Source of the DNA: Dimargaris cristalligena
Taxonomy: Eukaryota > Kickxellomycota > Dimargaritomycetes > Dimargaritales > Dimargaritaceae
Reading direction: 5' to 3'
Assembly (NCBI GenBank): GCA_027576995.1
Contig: JANBQC010000081.1
Coordinates: forward strand, 1 to 64,000
Length of the DNA stretch: 64,000 nt
A program made the position numbers and the translations under genes. The notes under the pieces were generated by a model. The model was not told the origin of the DNA. It saw only the letters and a program-made list of their open reading frames with translations, and did not search any database. Numbering within the stretch: position 1 is the first letter of the stretch; every line of letters starts with the position of its first letter. This document shows, in pieces, positions 43,701-54,726 of this stretch.

Positions 43701-45718
43701 CCTCTCCAACCCAATCCATCAACCCACTTCTTTCAACTCGCATAAATAAAAAACCCCTCGTTTCTCGCTTCGATACTTGGCGATCGTCCCGCGGCCTTTT
43801 CTTTACCACTTACGTACAACCCAACACCCTCATTGGAATTGTGCCCTTAACTATACCAATCGTCCCCTTCCTTAATCTTTTACTATATTGGCCGGGATTT
43901 ATGTTTTCTTGTTTACTTCGGACTATATATCCCATGTTCCACTTGCTTCATTTTTCGTTTGATCTATTCCTTATTGCCCCGTTCTAATTAATCAATTGAT
44001 CCTCAGCCCAACCTTTGGTTGTCCCATCACAGCAATTCACCGCGGGCGCCAAATACCCAGTGACCCCTACGCATCAGCGCCCCCCTCGCCACCCTCGCCA
44101 CCCTCGTCTGGGATTAGGCCAACATGGAAGTCCGTCTAATGCTCATTCTAACGGCCGTCAGACCAGCCGGGGCCTCACCCCCCAATCCGGCGCCAATGGA
44201 AGCCAGTCCCGTTCCCGCAGTGGTTCGGCACTTCCCGGTCAGCGCCAACCAAATGTGCGTCCAACCTACCAGGACTCCGTATTCGATTTTGAGGACGATG
44301 ACTTCGACCCCTCTGGCCAACAGAGCTTCCAGAAGGATACCCGCAGCGGTCACCGCCCCAAATTCGACGAAAGTGACTTTTCCGATGACGATGGTAGTTA
44401 CGGGATATCTACGTTCCAAATGGACGAAGACGTCTACGACGATGATGTTGATGACGAAATCATCGCCGCCTTGCTCATCGTTACGGAGCGGCGTCGCGAT
44501 CGCTCCCATGTCCCCTACGAGCGTAAGGCCATGAACGACGACATCGCCGACATGATCAATGAAGGTCTATACTACTATGAGCGTGACCTGCATGGTGGTA
44601 AGCTAGCCACGCGCCGCCCGACGGTCACCAAGATCGAGACGGTGCACGAGGAAGAATTCAAGCGGTGGCAGCAGAGCAGTTCCGGTGAGGTCGATACGGA
44701 CGGCTCCAAACCCTATCGGAACCGTCGGGTGTCGTCTTCCCGACCCTTTGGTACGGTGGGTATCTCGAACCAGTCCGTCACCATTCGGGGGGCCAGCCGG
44801 GATAAGGAACAACCGGCTCTGCGTGGCAAGCCTGTGCCCCGTTTTATCCCCGTCAAGGAGCCGCGCGGTGGCTCAGGCCGTAACTTATCCGTTGGCCGCG
44901 GCCATGCCGATCAGCGCCGGGCGTCTCAGTCAGTTAACTCGCACAATATCGACGGAGTGTTCCGCCCGGCGTCTTACAACGCCCGGGAGCACCATGCGCA
45001 GACTGCTGTTGGTTGGTTGGTTGGCGACCAGCCGGATCACCCCGACTCAGTACTGGGTTCCTCAGCCCTGGCCTTTTCGCCGGCCGGTAGTTCGTTCAAC
45101 AACCACCGGGGCAGTGTAGGTGGCAGTGGCGCTTTGGGTACGTCCTACGACGGCCTGGCCCAATCTTTCCCGACTTTCGAACACCCCAGTCACGAACTCC
45201 TCCGGGAAAATGGATTCGTGCAGCACAAGTACCACCGGTACCACGCCAAGGCACTGCGCGAACGCAAGCGCCTGGGTGTCGGCCAGTCCCAGGAAATGAA
45301 TACCCTCTTCCGCTTCTGGTCCCATTTCCTACGTGACCACTTCAACCGCCGCATGTACACCGAATTCAAACGCCTGGCCATTGAAGATGCCCGCTCCCAG
45401 TACCGGTACGGTTTGGAATGCCTCTTCCGGTTCTACTCGTACGGCCTCGAACAGAAATTCCGTTCGGATATTTACGACGATTTCCAAGCGGAAACCCTGC
45501 GTGACTACGAGAATGGCGGGGAGAATCAAATGTACGGACTCGAGAAGTTCTGGGCTTACCAGTTTTATCGACAGGATAAGACGACCCGGCCGTTGGAAGT
45601 GATACCCGAACTGGAGGTCATTCTACGTGACTTCAAGTCTTTAGAGGACTTCAAACGGGCTAAACAGACGGGTGGGATTACCACTACCGCTACTGCGGTC
45701 GCTTCGGCCTTGGTCTAA
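40743..45718 (+). CDS. LARP1: La-related protein 1 (La motif plus DM15 region)
   Basis: Predicted 1153 aa. Exon 1 is 40743-42422, exon 2 is 42742-42811 and exon 3 is 44007-45718; introns are 319 and 1195 nt with GT-AG ends and matching phases (0 and 1). LARP1 binds mRNA caps and TOP motifs and couples TOR signalling to ribosomal-protein mRNA translation and stability. The first 470 residues are disordered (Ala/Pro/Thr, later Arg/Gly/Asn/Gln-rich). The La motif is at about 475-557 ([33 protein letters not shown]). The linker has the acidic segment DFEDDDFD and the LARP1 block [15 protein letters not shown]. The DM15 region starts near 976 ([54 protein letters not shown]). I start at MSSEQP rather than 28 codons upstream. 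Yeast paralogues lack DM15, so this is the fuller ancestral form. Confidence 0.93.
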
Positions 45719-46610
45719 TTATCGGCATCGGGGGCCGTAAGGGAGGGGATTACGATAGGTATGATCGAGGCCCCAGCTTGTCGTCATGTTGAGCTGAGAA
45801 GGAAGGGTACGGATGAATCGGACCAGAATCTGATCTGCCTTTTATCTTTTCGAGAGCCATGTGGCCGTTTGCAGTATCCTATTGTTCGATTTTTTTATTG
45901 GATATATTTCGATTTTTTTTATAAAAAAAAAGCCGCTGGAGTGAATTGCTTTGGTATGGTAGGAGATTATTTTTTTTTGGCCACAGTGGTTTTTTCTTCC
46001 AAGCTTTATATCTTTTCATCCAATAGATTTCTTTTCTCGAGGAGAAAGATCACTTTGGTCAAACTCAGCGTATCCCTGAAATGCTCGTTCCCCCCTTTTT
46101 GTTTCGAATACTTTATATTTACCTAAGCCTGCAAACCTCCCGTACCAGTGATACCCTATGGACTGATTTGGGATTGGGACAAACATATACATACATACAT
46201 ATATATATATATATAGTCACAGTACTCTCGCCGGGGGCTCTACTAAAGGATGGTTTCGTTGTCCACCTTGTGTTCGTCAGAGCTATTTCAACCCCAAAAA
46301 CCCCTACTTTCTTTATACCTTCATTTAGGTTAAGTATCATTTACATCTATATTACTCGGAGTTTGAAATCTTTTTACCCGTTTATATATATATATATATA
46401 TATATCATTACCCTATTCATTTAGTCTTAGGATAGCCATCCATCACAATTATCGCTTTACTGTGTTATATCCAAGTATATATAAATATAGGTACGTAGAT
46501 ATATTTATTGAACCGAAAGTTGGGTGTGAGGGAGTAATTGTACAAGTTAACTAGGAAGGTTGATTATAGTCTAACTATATAGAATGACATCTAATACTAA
46601 GTACAGGTGG
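45719..46610. other. Convergent 3' spacer
   Basis: T-rich and AT-rich, with (TA)n tracts near 46196-46216 and 46384-46406. It separates the LARP1 and RGS 3' ends. The open frames at 45761-46554 are Phe/Ile/Tyr-rich products of AT bias. Confidence 0.5.
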
Positions 46611-48629
46611 CTAGTTACCAGTGGGGCTATTCCAATATTTTGGGAAAACGTTAAGGTAGAGCATCCGAAGGACTTCCTGATGGGCTTGGTCGAATATCTC
46701 GACGCTAAATCTCTCTGCATTGATTTCGGCGGTAATGGCGTCCTGGAGGCTTCCCGTAATATTGAGAACCATATCGCTGGTGCTTACCATATACCGCCGA
46801 AATAGATTGCGGGCCATAACCTGACAGTCCAACGGGACCATTGTCGGGCCATCTTCATTGGTAGTCAGCATACGGGATAAGGATGTCGAGGAATGCGAGG
46901 GGGATAATGCACGGTAATTCAAAGCATCGCTGCCCAGTTTTTCGGCGAGTGAACTAGCTGGGGAGGAGGTTTTCGACGACAAGTTTGTCGTTATCGTTGC
47001 AGTCACCGGCATCTTCAGGGTGACCTGGGATAAGTTGGGCAGGGTCATGGAGGGGTCGTTTAGCCACGTCTGATTGGCTTGAAGGGATTCGAGAATGGTT
47101 TGGTAGGCCGGGGTGGGTAGTTCCATGAGCGATAGGGGATCATTACTGGTGGAAGGTCGGGACGAGGGCCAAAGGTCGTCTTCGGACCGTCTACTACTAC
47201 TACTACCACTACTACTACCCCCACTCCCACCACCCGTATTCCCTTTTCCGCCATTTAGGGTACCCAGGGAAACGGTAATCGACTCGGGCACCGTAGTGGC
47301 GGCGGGAAGGATGGGTAGTTGCAGCACCCGGAAAATGTGCATTTTGAAACGTTGGTAGTCTTCGAGAAACATGACCAATTCATTACAAAACGACATGGTG
47401 GCCCACTGCTTCAGTTGGCCGCACCGTTCCGTGGAACCCACGACTAGGAGGAAATCGTCCCAAGTGTATGGACGCGGGGAGGTCCGATGGCGGGTGAACC
47501 ATTCCGATGGATGCGATAAGGGTGAAAACGGCAGTGGCAAGGGGGGTAAAGTAGGGGTGGGGGGTCCTCCCTTTGACGCCACCGCCGTTGTTGCTGCTGC
47601 TGCTGCTGAAGGGGCCGGAGGAAGGGGCCCACCAACATTACCTTGCCGGAACGTTTGCAGGACGGGCATCACCACGGTCGTTACTTGAATAATAAAGAAC
47701 CCCAACAATAGAAACACACTTCCTCCGAAGTATTCCACGTAATGGTCCAAGGCCATATCCATGAACATGAACAGCAAAAACCCCACGAAACACACCACCA
47801 CCGTGATGGTCAAGTCCCGTTTCAAACCGTAAGCGTCCCGAATGGGGCGTAAGCAATACACAATAAACGGACACACGACCAGGACCAGGAAACCCAGGGC
47901 GAGGTATAAGGGCAGGAATTCGGCCACGGGGCCACAGCCCACGTCGCCGTCGGGACTAGCCCGAAAATGCGGGGAGGCGAGTTGGACCACGGTACAGTAA
48001 ATCACGACGATGAGTGTGGCGACCCCCGTGATGCGGAGGAGCGACGGTTCGGCCAACAGTTTGCGGAGACGGGACCAGGTGTACCGTCGGGCCAATGCCG
48101 TGAGGACCCGGTGGAAGCCGGCCGGACGGGGTTGCGCTCCCGTCTTTCCGTATCCGTACCCGTTTTCATTACCACTGCCTTTCCCCTTCCCCTTTCCGTC
48201 CGCCGGTCCCGCACACCGGAACGCCTCCTCCATCGCCGCCGCCGGGCCGGCCTCCTCCCGATGGGTGCGAATGCCCGGTACGTGCAGTTTCGCGTGACTC
48301 GCCTGGGCCAGGAAACTCAAATGGGCGGTCCGCGCTAAAAACGTAATCCACCACGACAGCACGAACAAATAGTAGGCCCAGAGGTTAATACTGCAGGAGA
48401 ATTGGAAACGGTAGGCATTGCTGAGACACATGGTGATACCGAGGCCTAGGGCCGCGGTATGGTTAATGATGGTGATGTACCGCGGCATTTTGGTGCCGGG
48501 GAGAACCCGGAAGTAATACAGGGTGGAGGTGGTGATGTGAAAAACGGTGTAGCTGAAGAGGATGGGGAGGTACACCAAGTGCCGGATTTCGTTGAACCCG
48601 TGGTCGGTGAGTACGGGCGGCATGGTCAA
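46611..48629 (-). CDS. Seven-transmembrane protein with C-terminal RGS domain
   Basis: 672 aa, single exon. Seven hydrophobic helices lie at about 17-42, 51-75, 82-107, 197-219, 236-260, 272-296 and 301-325, with a Gly/Lys-rich loop after helix 3. A Pro/Ala linker leads to an RGS domain, which speeds GTP hydrolysis by G-alpha subunits. Its first half (about 389-435) has the helix pair TWDDFLLVVGSTERCGQLKQ and FCNELVMFLEDYQRFK. Its second half (604-667) has NLFRRYMV and EIFDQAHQEVLRMLYLNVF. The halves are separated by about 160 low-complexity residues rich in Gly, Ser and Thr, which is unusual. The layout recalls plant AtRGS1 and fungal GprK/Rgs7-type receptors, so a self-regulating G-protein sensor at the plasma membrane is likely; the ligand is unknown. 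The Asn normally contacting G-alpha appears as FCNEL. Confidence 0.88.
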   Translation of the reverse strand: MTMPPVLTDHGFNEIRHLVYLPILFSYTVFHITTSTLYYFRVLPGTKMPRYITIINHTAALGLGITMCLSNAYRFQFSCSINLWAYYLFVLSWWITFLARTAHLSFLAQASHAKLHVPGIRTHREEAGPAAAMEEAFRCAGPADGKGKGKGSGNENGYGYGKTGAQPRPAGFHRVLTALARRYTWSRLRKLLAEPSLLRITGVATLIVVIYCTVVQLASPHFRASPDGDVGCGPVAEFLPLYLALGFLVLVVCPFIVYCLRPIRDAYGLKRDLTITVVVCFVGFLLFMFMDMALDHYVEYFGGSVFLLLGFFIIQVTTVVMPVLQTFRQGNVGGPLPPAPSAAAAATTAVASKGGPPTPTLPPLPLPFSPLSHPSEWFTRHRTSPRPYTWDDFLLVVGSTERCGQLKQWATMSFCNELVMFLEDYQRFKMHIFRVLQLPILPAATTVPESITVSLGTLNGGKGNTGGGSGGSSSGSSSSRRSEDDLWPSSRPSTSNDPLSLMELPTPAYQTILESLQANQTWLNDPSMTLPNLSQVTLKMPVTATITTNLSSKTSSPASSLAEKLGSDALNYRALSPSHSSTSLSRMLTTNEDGPTMVPLDCQVMARNLFRRYMVSTSDMVLNITGSLQDAITAEINAERFSVEIFDQAHQEVLRMLYLNVFPKYWNSPTGN

Positions 48630-48631
48630 TA

Positions 48632-48664
<33 letters not shown>

Positions 48665-50416
48665 GGGAGGGGGACTGACTAATATTAAAATAGGACAGGA
48701 AATGGCGCAGTAATTTAATTATCCATGTACTAATTTAGATGCCCACCCGAAATAATAAAAATCAAACGAAAACAGTAGAAGTGCACGAGTAGGCGATGGT
48801 GCAAAATAAAGGGTGAAGTAAGACGTGTTAGTTACTGTACCAGGAAAATAGTATGTTGAAGAATATTCCCAAAATATTGCAATTAATGAGCAAGACTATA
48901 ATGCGACGTCAATGGCATCGCTAAGGGCCATACTCCCCACAGTATCATTAATAACCGCCCTTTATCTCTATGTAAAATAATAAAAAAAAGCTGGTCGTTA
49001 AAATAGTAAATAAAAAGGTGTAGGTGTACATATAATGAGTCCCTCAAATCGTTACATACAAACTGTTCTAATCTAGCAGCGAATAAATGGTTTTGATATA
49101 GACTGAGATATGGCCTAATAGATAATTAATACTCAATAAATACATAAAAACCCTATAGGAGATGAAGCTTCGTATGGCACTGTCCAGGTGTGAATATTCG
49201 TTTACAAGAGAGGAATAGTGAGTAGGAGGGGGGGAAATGCTGCAGCGATTTGTGGCGCCGACGGGATATAAATACCTAACTCATTGAGGAGGAGGGGCGA
49301 ACTAGTTCACTTACCTGCGCCTGTGCCTTCATTCATATAGACCACCAGCCCACAGAGTCTGTACGAAGGGAGGTAGCACGACAAGACTACCGAAAGTAGA
49401 ACCCTTGCCGTCCACATGTTAGGGCTAATTCCCCCTTAAACGGCCATTGGGGAGTAACCGACCGAGGGAAAATATACTGCTTTCCCTTTGGTCACTGCCG
49501 AGGGTTAGTTTAGTGGAGGAAAGGGGGGATTTGAAGAGCAAGTAAGGTTTGTCGCATAGGTATGTAAGGGCGAAATATGCCTTGGTCAAGTAAAAGCGAA
49601 GCCAACATAAAAACAAGGGAGTGGGAAAGGGGGAAAATGAACGAGTGCAACGGAAGGCGAAGGTTGCTTTCGGTAATTCTCAATTGAGCGGCGACTCGCC
49701 AATACCGGTCGTACAGCCCATTCCCAATATCCACCGACCAACCAACCACCCAACCAACTGTCGAGAAGAGGAGCGCACTGGCTGAGTTTTAAATGGAACG
49801 AGTAAAAGAAATTACGGCCGTTTACATTTGGTAATAGGCGAAAGCCGGCTATTCACTTCCTCTCTCCTCCGCCCCCCTCCCCTTCCCTTGTCGATTAACA
49901 GCCCAACCACATCTCGCGAATAGAAGATATTAGTGAACAGGAGGAAACCGTTATGTTCCATTGAAGGAAAACAGCGAGACCGAACGCCGCGCTCATTTGG
50001 TTCATCTTTTCATATAGGGAAACTATACAAAAGCAAAAAGGTGGATCCATTACCGCAGGTAGCGCCGGATACATCCGCTGGCTAGTTTAGCTAAGATTGA
50101 CCCCACCCCCCTCCAGTCCATGGGCTTGGACAAATCATTTTCCTTGCCTTAGATGGTGAAATTCACGAACCGAAGCCTCGCGCCTGCTTTAGTCCTTTGC
50201 CTAGGTGCGCTGACCATTGTTCAAAAATCCCCCGTTGCATAGAATACTAGAGGGGCTACCCCTACGGCGAAATAGCAAATTCATTCGGGATGGTTTGCGG
50301 TTATGGCTAATCGGATTTATTATAAAAGTAGCCGAAGTGCAATTACAATGTCCAGTTGGATATATCCGTCATACAGACGTATATGCAATACAAACTGCAC
50401 TACAAAAATATAGATA
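48630..50416. other. RGS upstream region and spacer
   Basis: A (TA)n(TG)n tract (48631-48663) directly abuts the RGS start codon. Beyond it the DNA is AT-rich to 49200 with no coding signal. Small frames at 49425-49749 and 50217-50420 show no features. No RNA gene recognised. Confidence 0.5.
48631..48663. repeat. (TA)n-(TG)n compound microsatellite
   Basis: A TA run followed by TG units, starting within a few bases of the RGS initiator ATG, hence in its 5' UTR or core promoter. Its length could vary between strains. Confidence 0.85.
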
Positions 50417-51864
50417 TTAAAAATTGACGACCTTAGTGGGTTTTTTAGTCGGGGGCTCGGTCTTCGCAGCTACCCGAGTTTGTTGGTTGATATCGCCGCG
50501 GAACTCATGTTCATAATAGTCATCGTCGTCGCCGCCTTGGTTTCCAGAGCCAGTGCCCACCACTTTACCGGATTCCAAATCTGTGAAAAAGTTGTATGGC
50601 GCCAGAGACGGAATGTTGTCGGAAGATACAATGTGCACAATTAAGAAATTTTTTTAAAAAAAGGAGGGTGAGGGTTAAATTAAAGGGTGACGAGGGGTAA
50701 TAGGCAGCCTCGCCTATGCTTATTATTATTTTTTGATGGTAGAGGTACTTCACGTTCTAGTCGGGAAGTGCATCTACTCGAGTGTCCCTTCCGTCGTGGG
50801 TCGATATGGGGCTGAATGGCTTAATGGTATCCTACGCTGATGAATCTTAGGTACCATATGTCACTAGGAACATTGGTATATTAGACATAATGCAAAAAAA
50901 TCGAGATGTAAAGAGAAGGAGGAGAAAGTAAGCGACTGACCATCTTCGCGGGCCGTGCAATCCTGCGCACGGTGTTGTTTAGACCCGCATAGGCGGCAGC
51001 CACCTCCCTTGACGAAAATGCCGTTTTCGTTTTTCGGGCATTGGGACGATAAATGGCCTTCCTCTTTACACACGAAGCAGCGGCTGTATTGGAAGGTCTG
51101 GTCCAATTTGGGTAGATCACAGTTCCGCGAGGTGTGGTCGGGCGAGCGGCAGTGAAAGCAGAACCCGACCCCCATTTCTTTACCCTTGGGGCAGTCGGCG
51201 GTGAGATGGGCCCGCGACCGACAAGCAAAGCATTGTTTTTTCTGCATGGAGGAGTTATATGGAGGTACGGGAAGTAGGGTTGGGTAGAAAGTGAGTCGTC
51301 AAGGTGAGTTTGGTTAACAAGATACTGTCATTTGCTCAATCAAATGAATGAACTATCCGGTTGGGGTGGTTTACCCTGTTACTCGATGGATATAGTATCT
51401 GGCTATACCAAAGACTAGCAAAGGTATACTTAAATATTTTGCCTTACATTGCTAAATTTGGCGTCCCGCCACTTGGTACCGGCTGAAAGAGGTGCATTGA
51501 GATGAGGCATATGGGAGTTCGATAGTGGCATATTATATAGAGATGAATTTCTGACCCACTAATCATTAAATTGATAAATATATATATATATAGACAACAT
51601 CCGTCTTTCAGGAACATAGCCTGCTCGGGGGTGCAATACTAGGGCAATTTATCTAACTAGTTTTAGTATCATGGTTCACTTACCCGATATTCTAGGTTTG
51701 CCCCGTCCGGCCGGGCCTCCCCGCCGTGGGCCGTCCGAGTTTCTGGCGTAGGGTTTGCGCCCTTCTTTAGCCTCGTCCGATGCGGTCGGCTTGTCGTTAT
51801 TTTTAATGACAAAGTCGCCTCCTTGGAAGGGCTTTTTGGGGGCACGTTTAGCTATACGGGCCAT
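50417..51864 (-). CDS. ZCCHC9: ZCCHC9-type protein with four CCHC zinc knuckles
   Basis: Predicted 226 aa from four minus exons: 51864-51684, 51482-51448 (35 nt), 51241-50941 and 50580-50417. Splice phases agree at all three joins (1, 0, 1). The 5' exon gives a basic N-terminus (MARIAKRAPKKPFQGG), and the 35-nt exon gives GTKWRDAKFSN. Exon 3 holds four C-x2-C-x4-H-x4-C knuckles: CFACRSRAHLTADC, CFHCRSPDHTSRNC, CFVCKEEGHLSSQC and CRLCGSKQHRAQDC. The spacing, the KGGGCRLCGS block and the terminal TKVVNF match human ZCCHC9 (PKVVNF), a nucleolar RNA-binding protein. The third donor is GTCAGT, a weak but GT donor. The acidic segment GGDDDDYYEHE precedes the end. An alternative reading as an AIR1/2-type TRAMP subunit is less likely, because those have five knuckles and no KVVNF tail. 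Confidence 0.9.
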
Positions 51865-52493
51865 AGTATTGTATTTTTGTATTGGTGACGTTTGGCTGTA
51901 GGACTGACTAGGCCTCGAGGTCGGGGCTAATTGCTAAGTTTTAGGGATGGGCAGGGGAAATGCGTTAAGGCCAAGCGGCTAGTCATGTAGAAATGTACAA
52001 AAATGAGTTAGCGGGTGGCATGTGCTAGTGGGTTGAATTTACACGAGGTTAGACTAGTAAATGCACCTTAGCTAGTCTAGTGAGCGAAATTTACCAGCTT
52101 GTTTTACTCCAGGCAACAAAACCGAACAGCAAGAAAAAAAATATGGTGATAATTGGGAAATGTAATTCATACAGCTAAACTAGAGCGTGGTGGGGTCATT
52201 CAAGTCTACCGTATTTGAGGTCACGTGATTGTGTACCGAGTATATATGGGGATGGTGTTTTTAACCCGAGAATCTTAGGGTCTGTGGGAGTGATGAAATG
52301 CAGACATCAGCCTCCCAGGAAATTGGATAGTCATCCGATTGGGATACTTTGCGATCATTAGGGAACTTCACAAAGTGCAATTAATGGCATTATCTATTGC
52401 ACTTCAATGCACCCCCCACTCGTATTGACAGCCAGCTATTAGGGGGCCGGGTGCGTGGATCTATATTCAACTTTCTATTGATACCGGGTATAT
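51865..52493. other. Intergenic spacer
   Basis: AT-rich, without coding signal. It contains the ZCCHC9 promoter side and the 3' flank of the ELMO-domain gene. Confidence 0.5.
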
Positions 52494-53990
52494 TTATTGA
52501 TCCTTTTTATGCCCAGAAGCGGCTACCGAACCTGAATCTAGGTCACTTGAATCCGACAAATCCTCTGTATCTGCTGTATCAGATAGAGCAAAAGGATGGT
52601 GTTGGATAAACGGCTGAACTTGACGATAGTAGAGTTGGCGGCTGATGATGGCCTCGAAATCCGGAATCACCGATTCAAAGTCCATGATGGTGTATGGAGG
52701 CTGAAGGGACCAGTTAGGCTTAGTATCAGTGAATTTGATTTGGGAGATGGATGATACCGAACCCTGGCGCTGAAAATGGCGATACCTTAGGGATAGGGGA
52801 ATCAGCCGCAAGGTGTGTTTAGGTGGCGATACAGATAAAAGGGCCAGGGGGGAAGAAATTCCCTGACTGGATAGGTGGTTTAATTCCTGCGGCGTAAACC
52901 AAAAGTCGTTGAACATATGGAACAGATAGCTGAAGAACTCGAAGTAGACGGTTTCAATGGGCAAGCTGGTGGTGTAGACATAGTATTGGAATTCCGGGGT
53001 TTGGTACAACCGCCAGGCGAGGGCGGCGAGATTAATCCCAACGATTGCAAAGGAGTACCAGGCCGTGGGATGGTCCCGACTACACTTGAGTACCAATTGG
53101 GCCGAGTCCGAATGGTGTTGCGTATAGTACACCAGTGCGTCTAAACCCAGCTGGCCCATACCCCGGAAATCGGTCGTGGGGTCCGCCCGACTCTGGAAGC
53201 CTAGGGCCTGCCAGCCTTCCGCCGGGTCATTGGTGGATGCCGTGCCCGTTGGTGGGGAGGAGGACCGTCCGACCGATGCCAGGGCCTCCCGAAACTGGGC
53301 CAGTTGACGCCTCTGCTCGGCATTGGTGGACATGACTGGGGTCCGTTTACGCTGGGCCGAGTTCCGGTTCTGCATATTGACCTGCCATATGGTGCGCAGG
53401 GCCTCCGCTAGTCGGCGAACCTTTACGTCTTCAGTGGGGGTCGGTGGGCTGATGAGTGGGGCATCCACAGCGTAGGAGTCAGTAAAGCCTGGTCCCGTCG
53501 TCCCCAACGGGATGCCCTTGGCCTGCAGGACCGCCTGGGTCAATTCGGGCCAGTCGGGTTCCCCGGCCGTGGTGGCCGCAATAAGTCGACACGGCCCCTG
53601 TAGCGCCTGGGAATAGGTCAAGCACTGCTGAACCCGCCATAGCCAAGCCGAAGGTTGCGGAGGTGGGAACCCGCTGGCCCATGCGTGCTCGGTTCCTAGA
53701 AACATGGGACCGTTCGCCGGTGCGCTAATTGGAGGAAGCCGAAGCAGACGTTCCAATTCCGGTTGGCCCCGGTAGATGGTATGGCGTAGACCCCATTTGA
53801 GACCTTTGTAAATGCGGAAGCCCAGCCAGGTCAGGGAGAATGGCGACGAAGCGTGTACGGCAGGTAGACCGCCGGTTGGATATGCGAGGGTGAATAGCCA
53901 GAGCTGGACCTGGGTGCTAATGTGGTGCCACCAAAGGTAGAGCCGGGTGAGCGGGGCCGAAGGAGAGTCAGCGGTGGGGTGTCTAGACAT
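52494..53990 (-). CDS. ELMO-domain (ELMOD-like) protein
   Basis: 498 aa, single exon. The ELMO/CED-12 domain spans about 258-370. It starts with GWQALGFQ (Trp260) and DPTTDFRGMGQLGLDALVYY, and continues with WYSFAIVGINLAALAWRLYQ and FEFFSYLFHMFNDFWF. ELMOD proteins are GTPase-activating proteins for Arf and Arl GTPases, and the conserved Arg in DFRG (Arg276) is the residue required for that activity. The first 75 residues contain aromatic hydrophobic stretches (LYLWWHHISTQVQLWLF, WLGFRIYKGLKWGL), as in the N-terminus of animal ELMOD2, and may mediate membrane association. A Ser/Gln/Arg-rich linker precedes the domain, and the tail is acidic (DTADTEDLSDSSDLDS). It is longer than the roughly 290-330 aa of animal ELMODs. 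Confidence 0.9.
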   Translation of the reverse strand: MSRHPTADSPSAPLTRLYLWWHHISTQVQLWLFTLAYPTGGLPAVHASSPFSLTWLGFRIYKGLKWGLRHTIYRGQPELERLLRLPPISAPANGPMFLGTEHAWASGFPPPQPSAWLWRVQQCLTYSQALQGPCRLIAATTAGEPDWPELTQAVLQAKGIPLGTTGPGFTDSYAVDAPLISPPTPTEDVKVRRLAEALRTIWQVNMQNRNSAQRKRTPVMSTNAEQRRQLAQFREALASVGRSSSPPTGTASTNDPAEGWQALGFQSRADPTTDFRGMGQLGLDALVYYTQHHSDSAQLVLKCSRDHPTAWYSFAIVGINLAALAWRLYQTPEFQYYVYTTSLPIETVYFEFFSYLFHMFNDFWFTPQELNHLSSQGISSPLALLSVSPPKHTLRLIPLSLRYRHFQRQGSVSSISQIKFTDTKPNWSLQPPYTIMDFESVIPDFEAIISRQLYYRQVQPFIQHHPFALSDTADTEDLSDSSDLDSGSVAASGHKKDQ

Positions 53991-54726
53991 TAGGGAATCC
54001 TTCAGTTCACAAGGGGGCGGGGGAAGAGGATAAAATTATAAGTCACAGAGAGGCATGGGGCGGACACGCATGGGGGTGAATAAGTAAAGGGATATTGGGC
54101 GAACCCCCGGGCCAGATTTAGTTCCCGCCCCGGGCAGGTGTTGGTTAGGAATAATGGGGCAAATTGAACCCTGGGGTTTAAACAAAGGTCAGGGGCGTGT
54201 ACATGGTGGTTGCACCTCAATATTAACAACCGATTGCGTAGGGCAGCCAGGCAGCCGATGTGTTGGAAAATTCCCCAGCAGTACAGTCCGTTGCGGTACA
54301 AATGTTTCGAAAGAATAGCAAGTGAGCCCATTCAATTGACGGTAGGGGTTTCTTCCCCTTTACTCGTTTTAATGCCAACGGGGCGGGGGGACACACCCGC
54401 ACATTAGATATATTGCCTACACAATTGGTGGCTTGGGTCAATTGGCAGTGAATTAATCAGCCGTAGCCCAACACGGAGGAGGTATCCGCCCTATTGTTTC
54501 ACCAATCCGGCACCCGCTATCAATAAACTAGGCACACCCACTCCCCCCTCATTTAGGTATACTATCTGATAATTGTTCAAATAAGTAAATGCTGTGGGTA
54601 TTTATTGGTCTAAAAGGAACTATTACTCACTAGGGGGTGATGTTCTACTCAGAAACGGCCCTTTTTTAAAAAATGAAAAACTGCATTACCTGCAAATACA
54701 AATACCAGCAACAATTGCTGTGCTCT
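53991..54726. other. Intergenic spacer
   Basis: This lies upstream of the ELMO-domain gene and downstream of the small secreted-protein gene. Frames of 65-109 codons on both strands overlap each other and lack features. No RNA gene seen. Confidence 0.45.
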
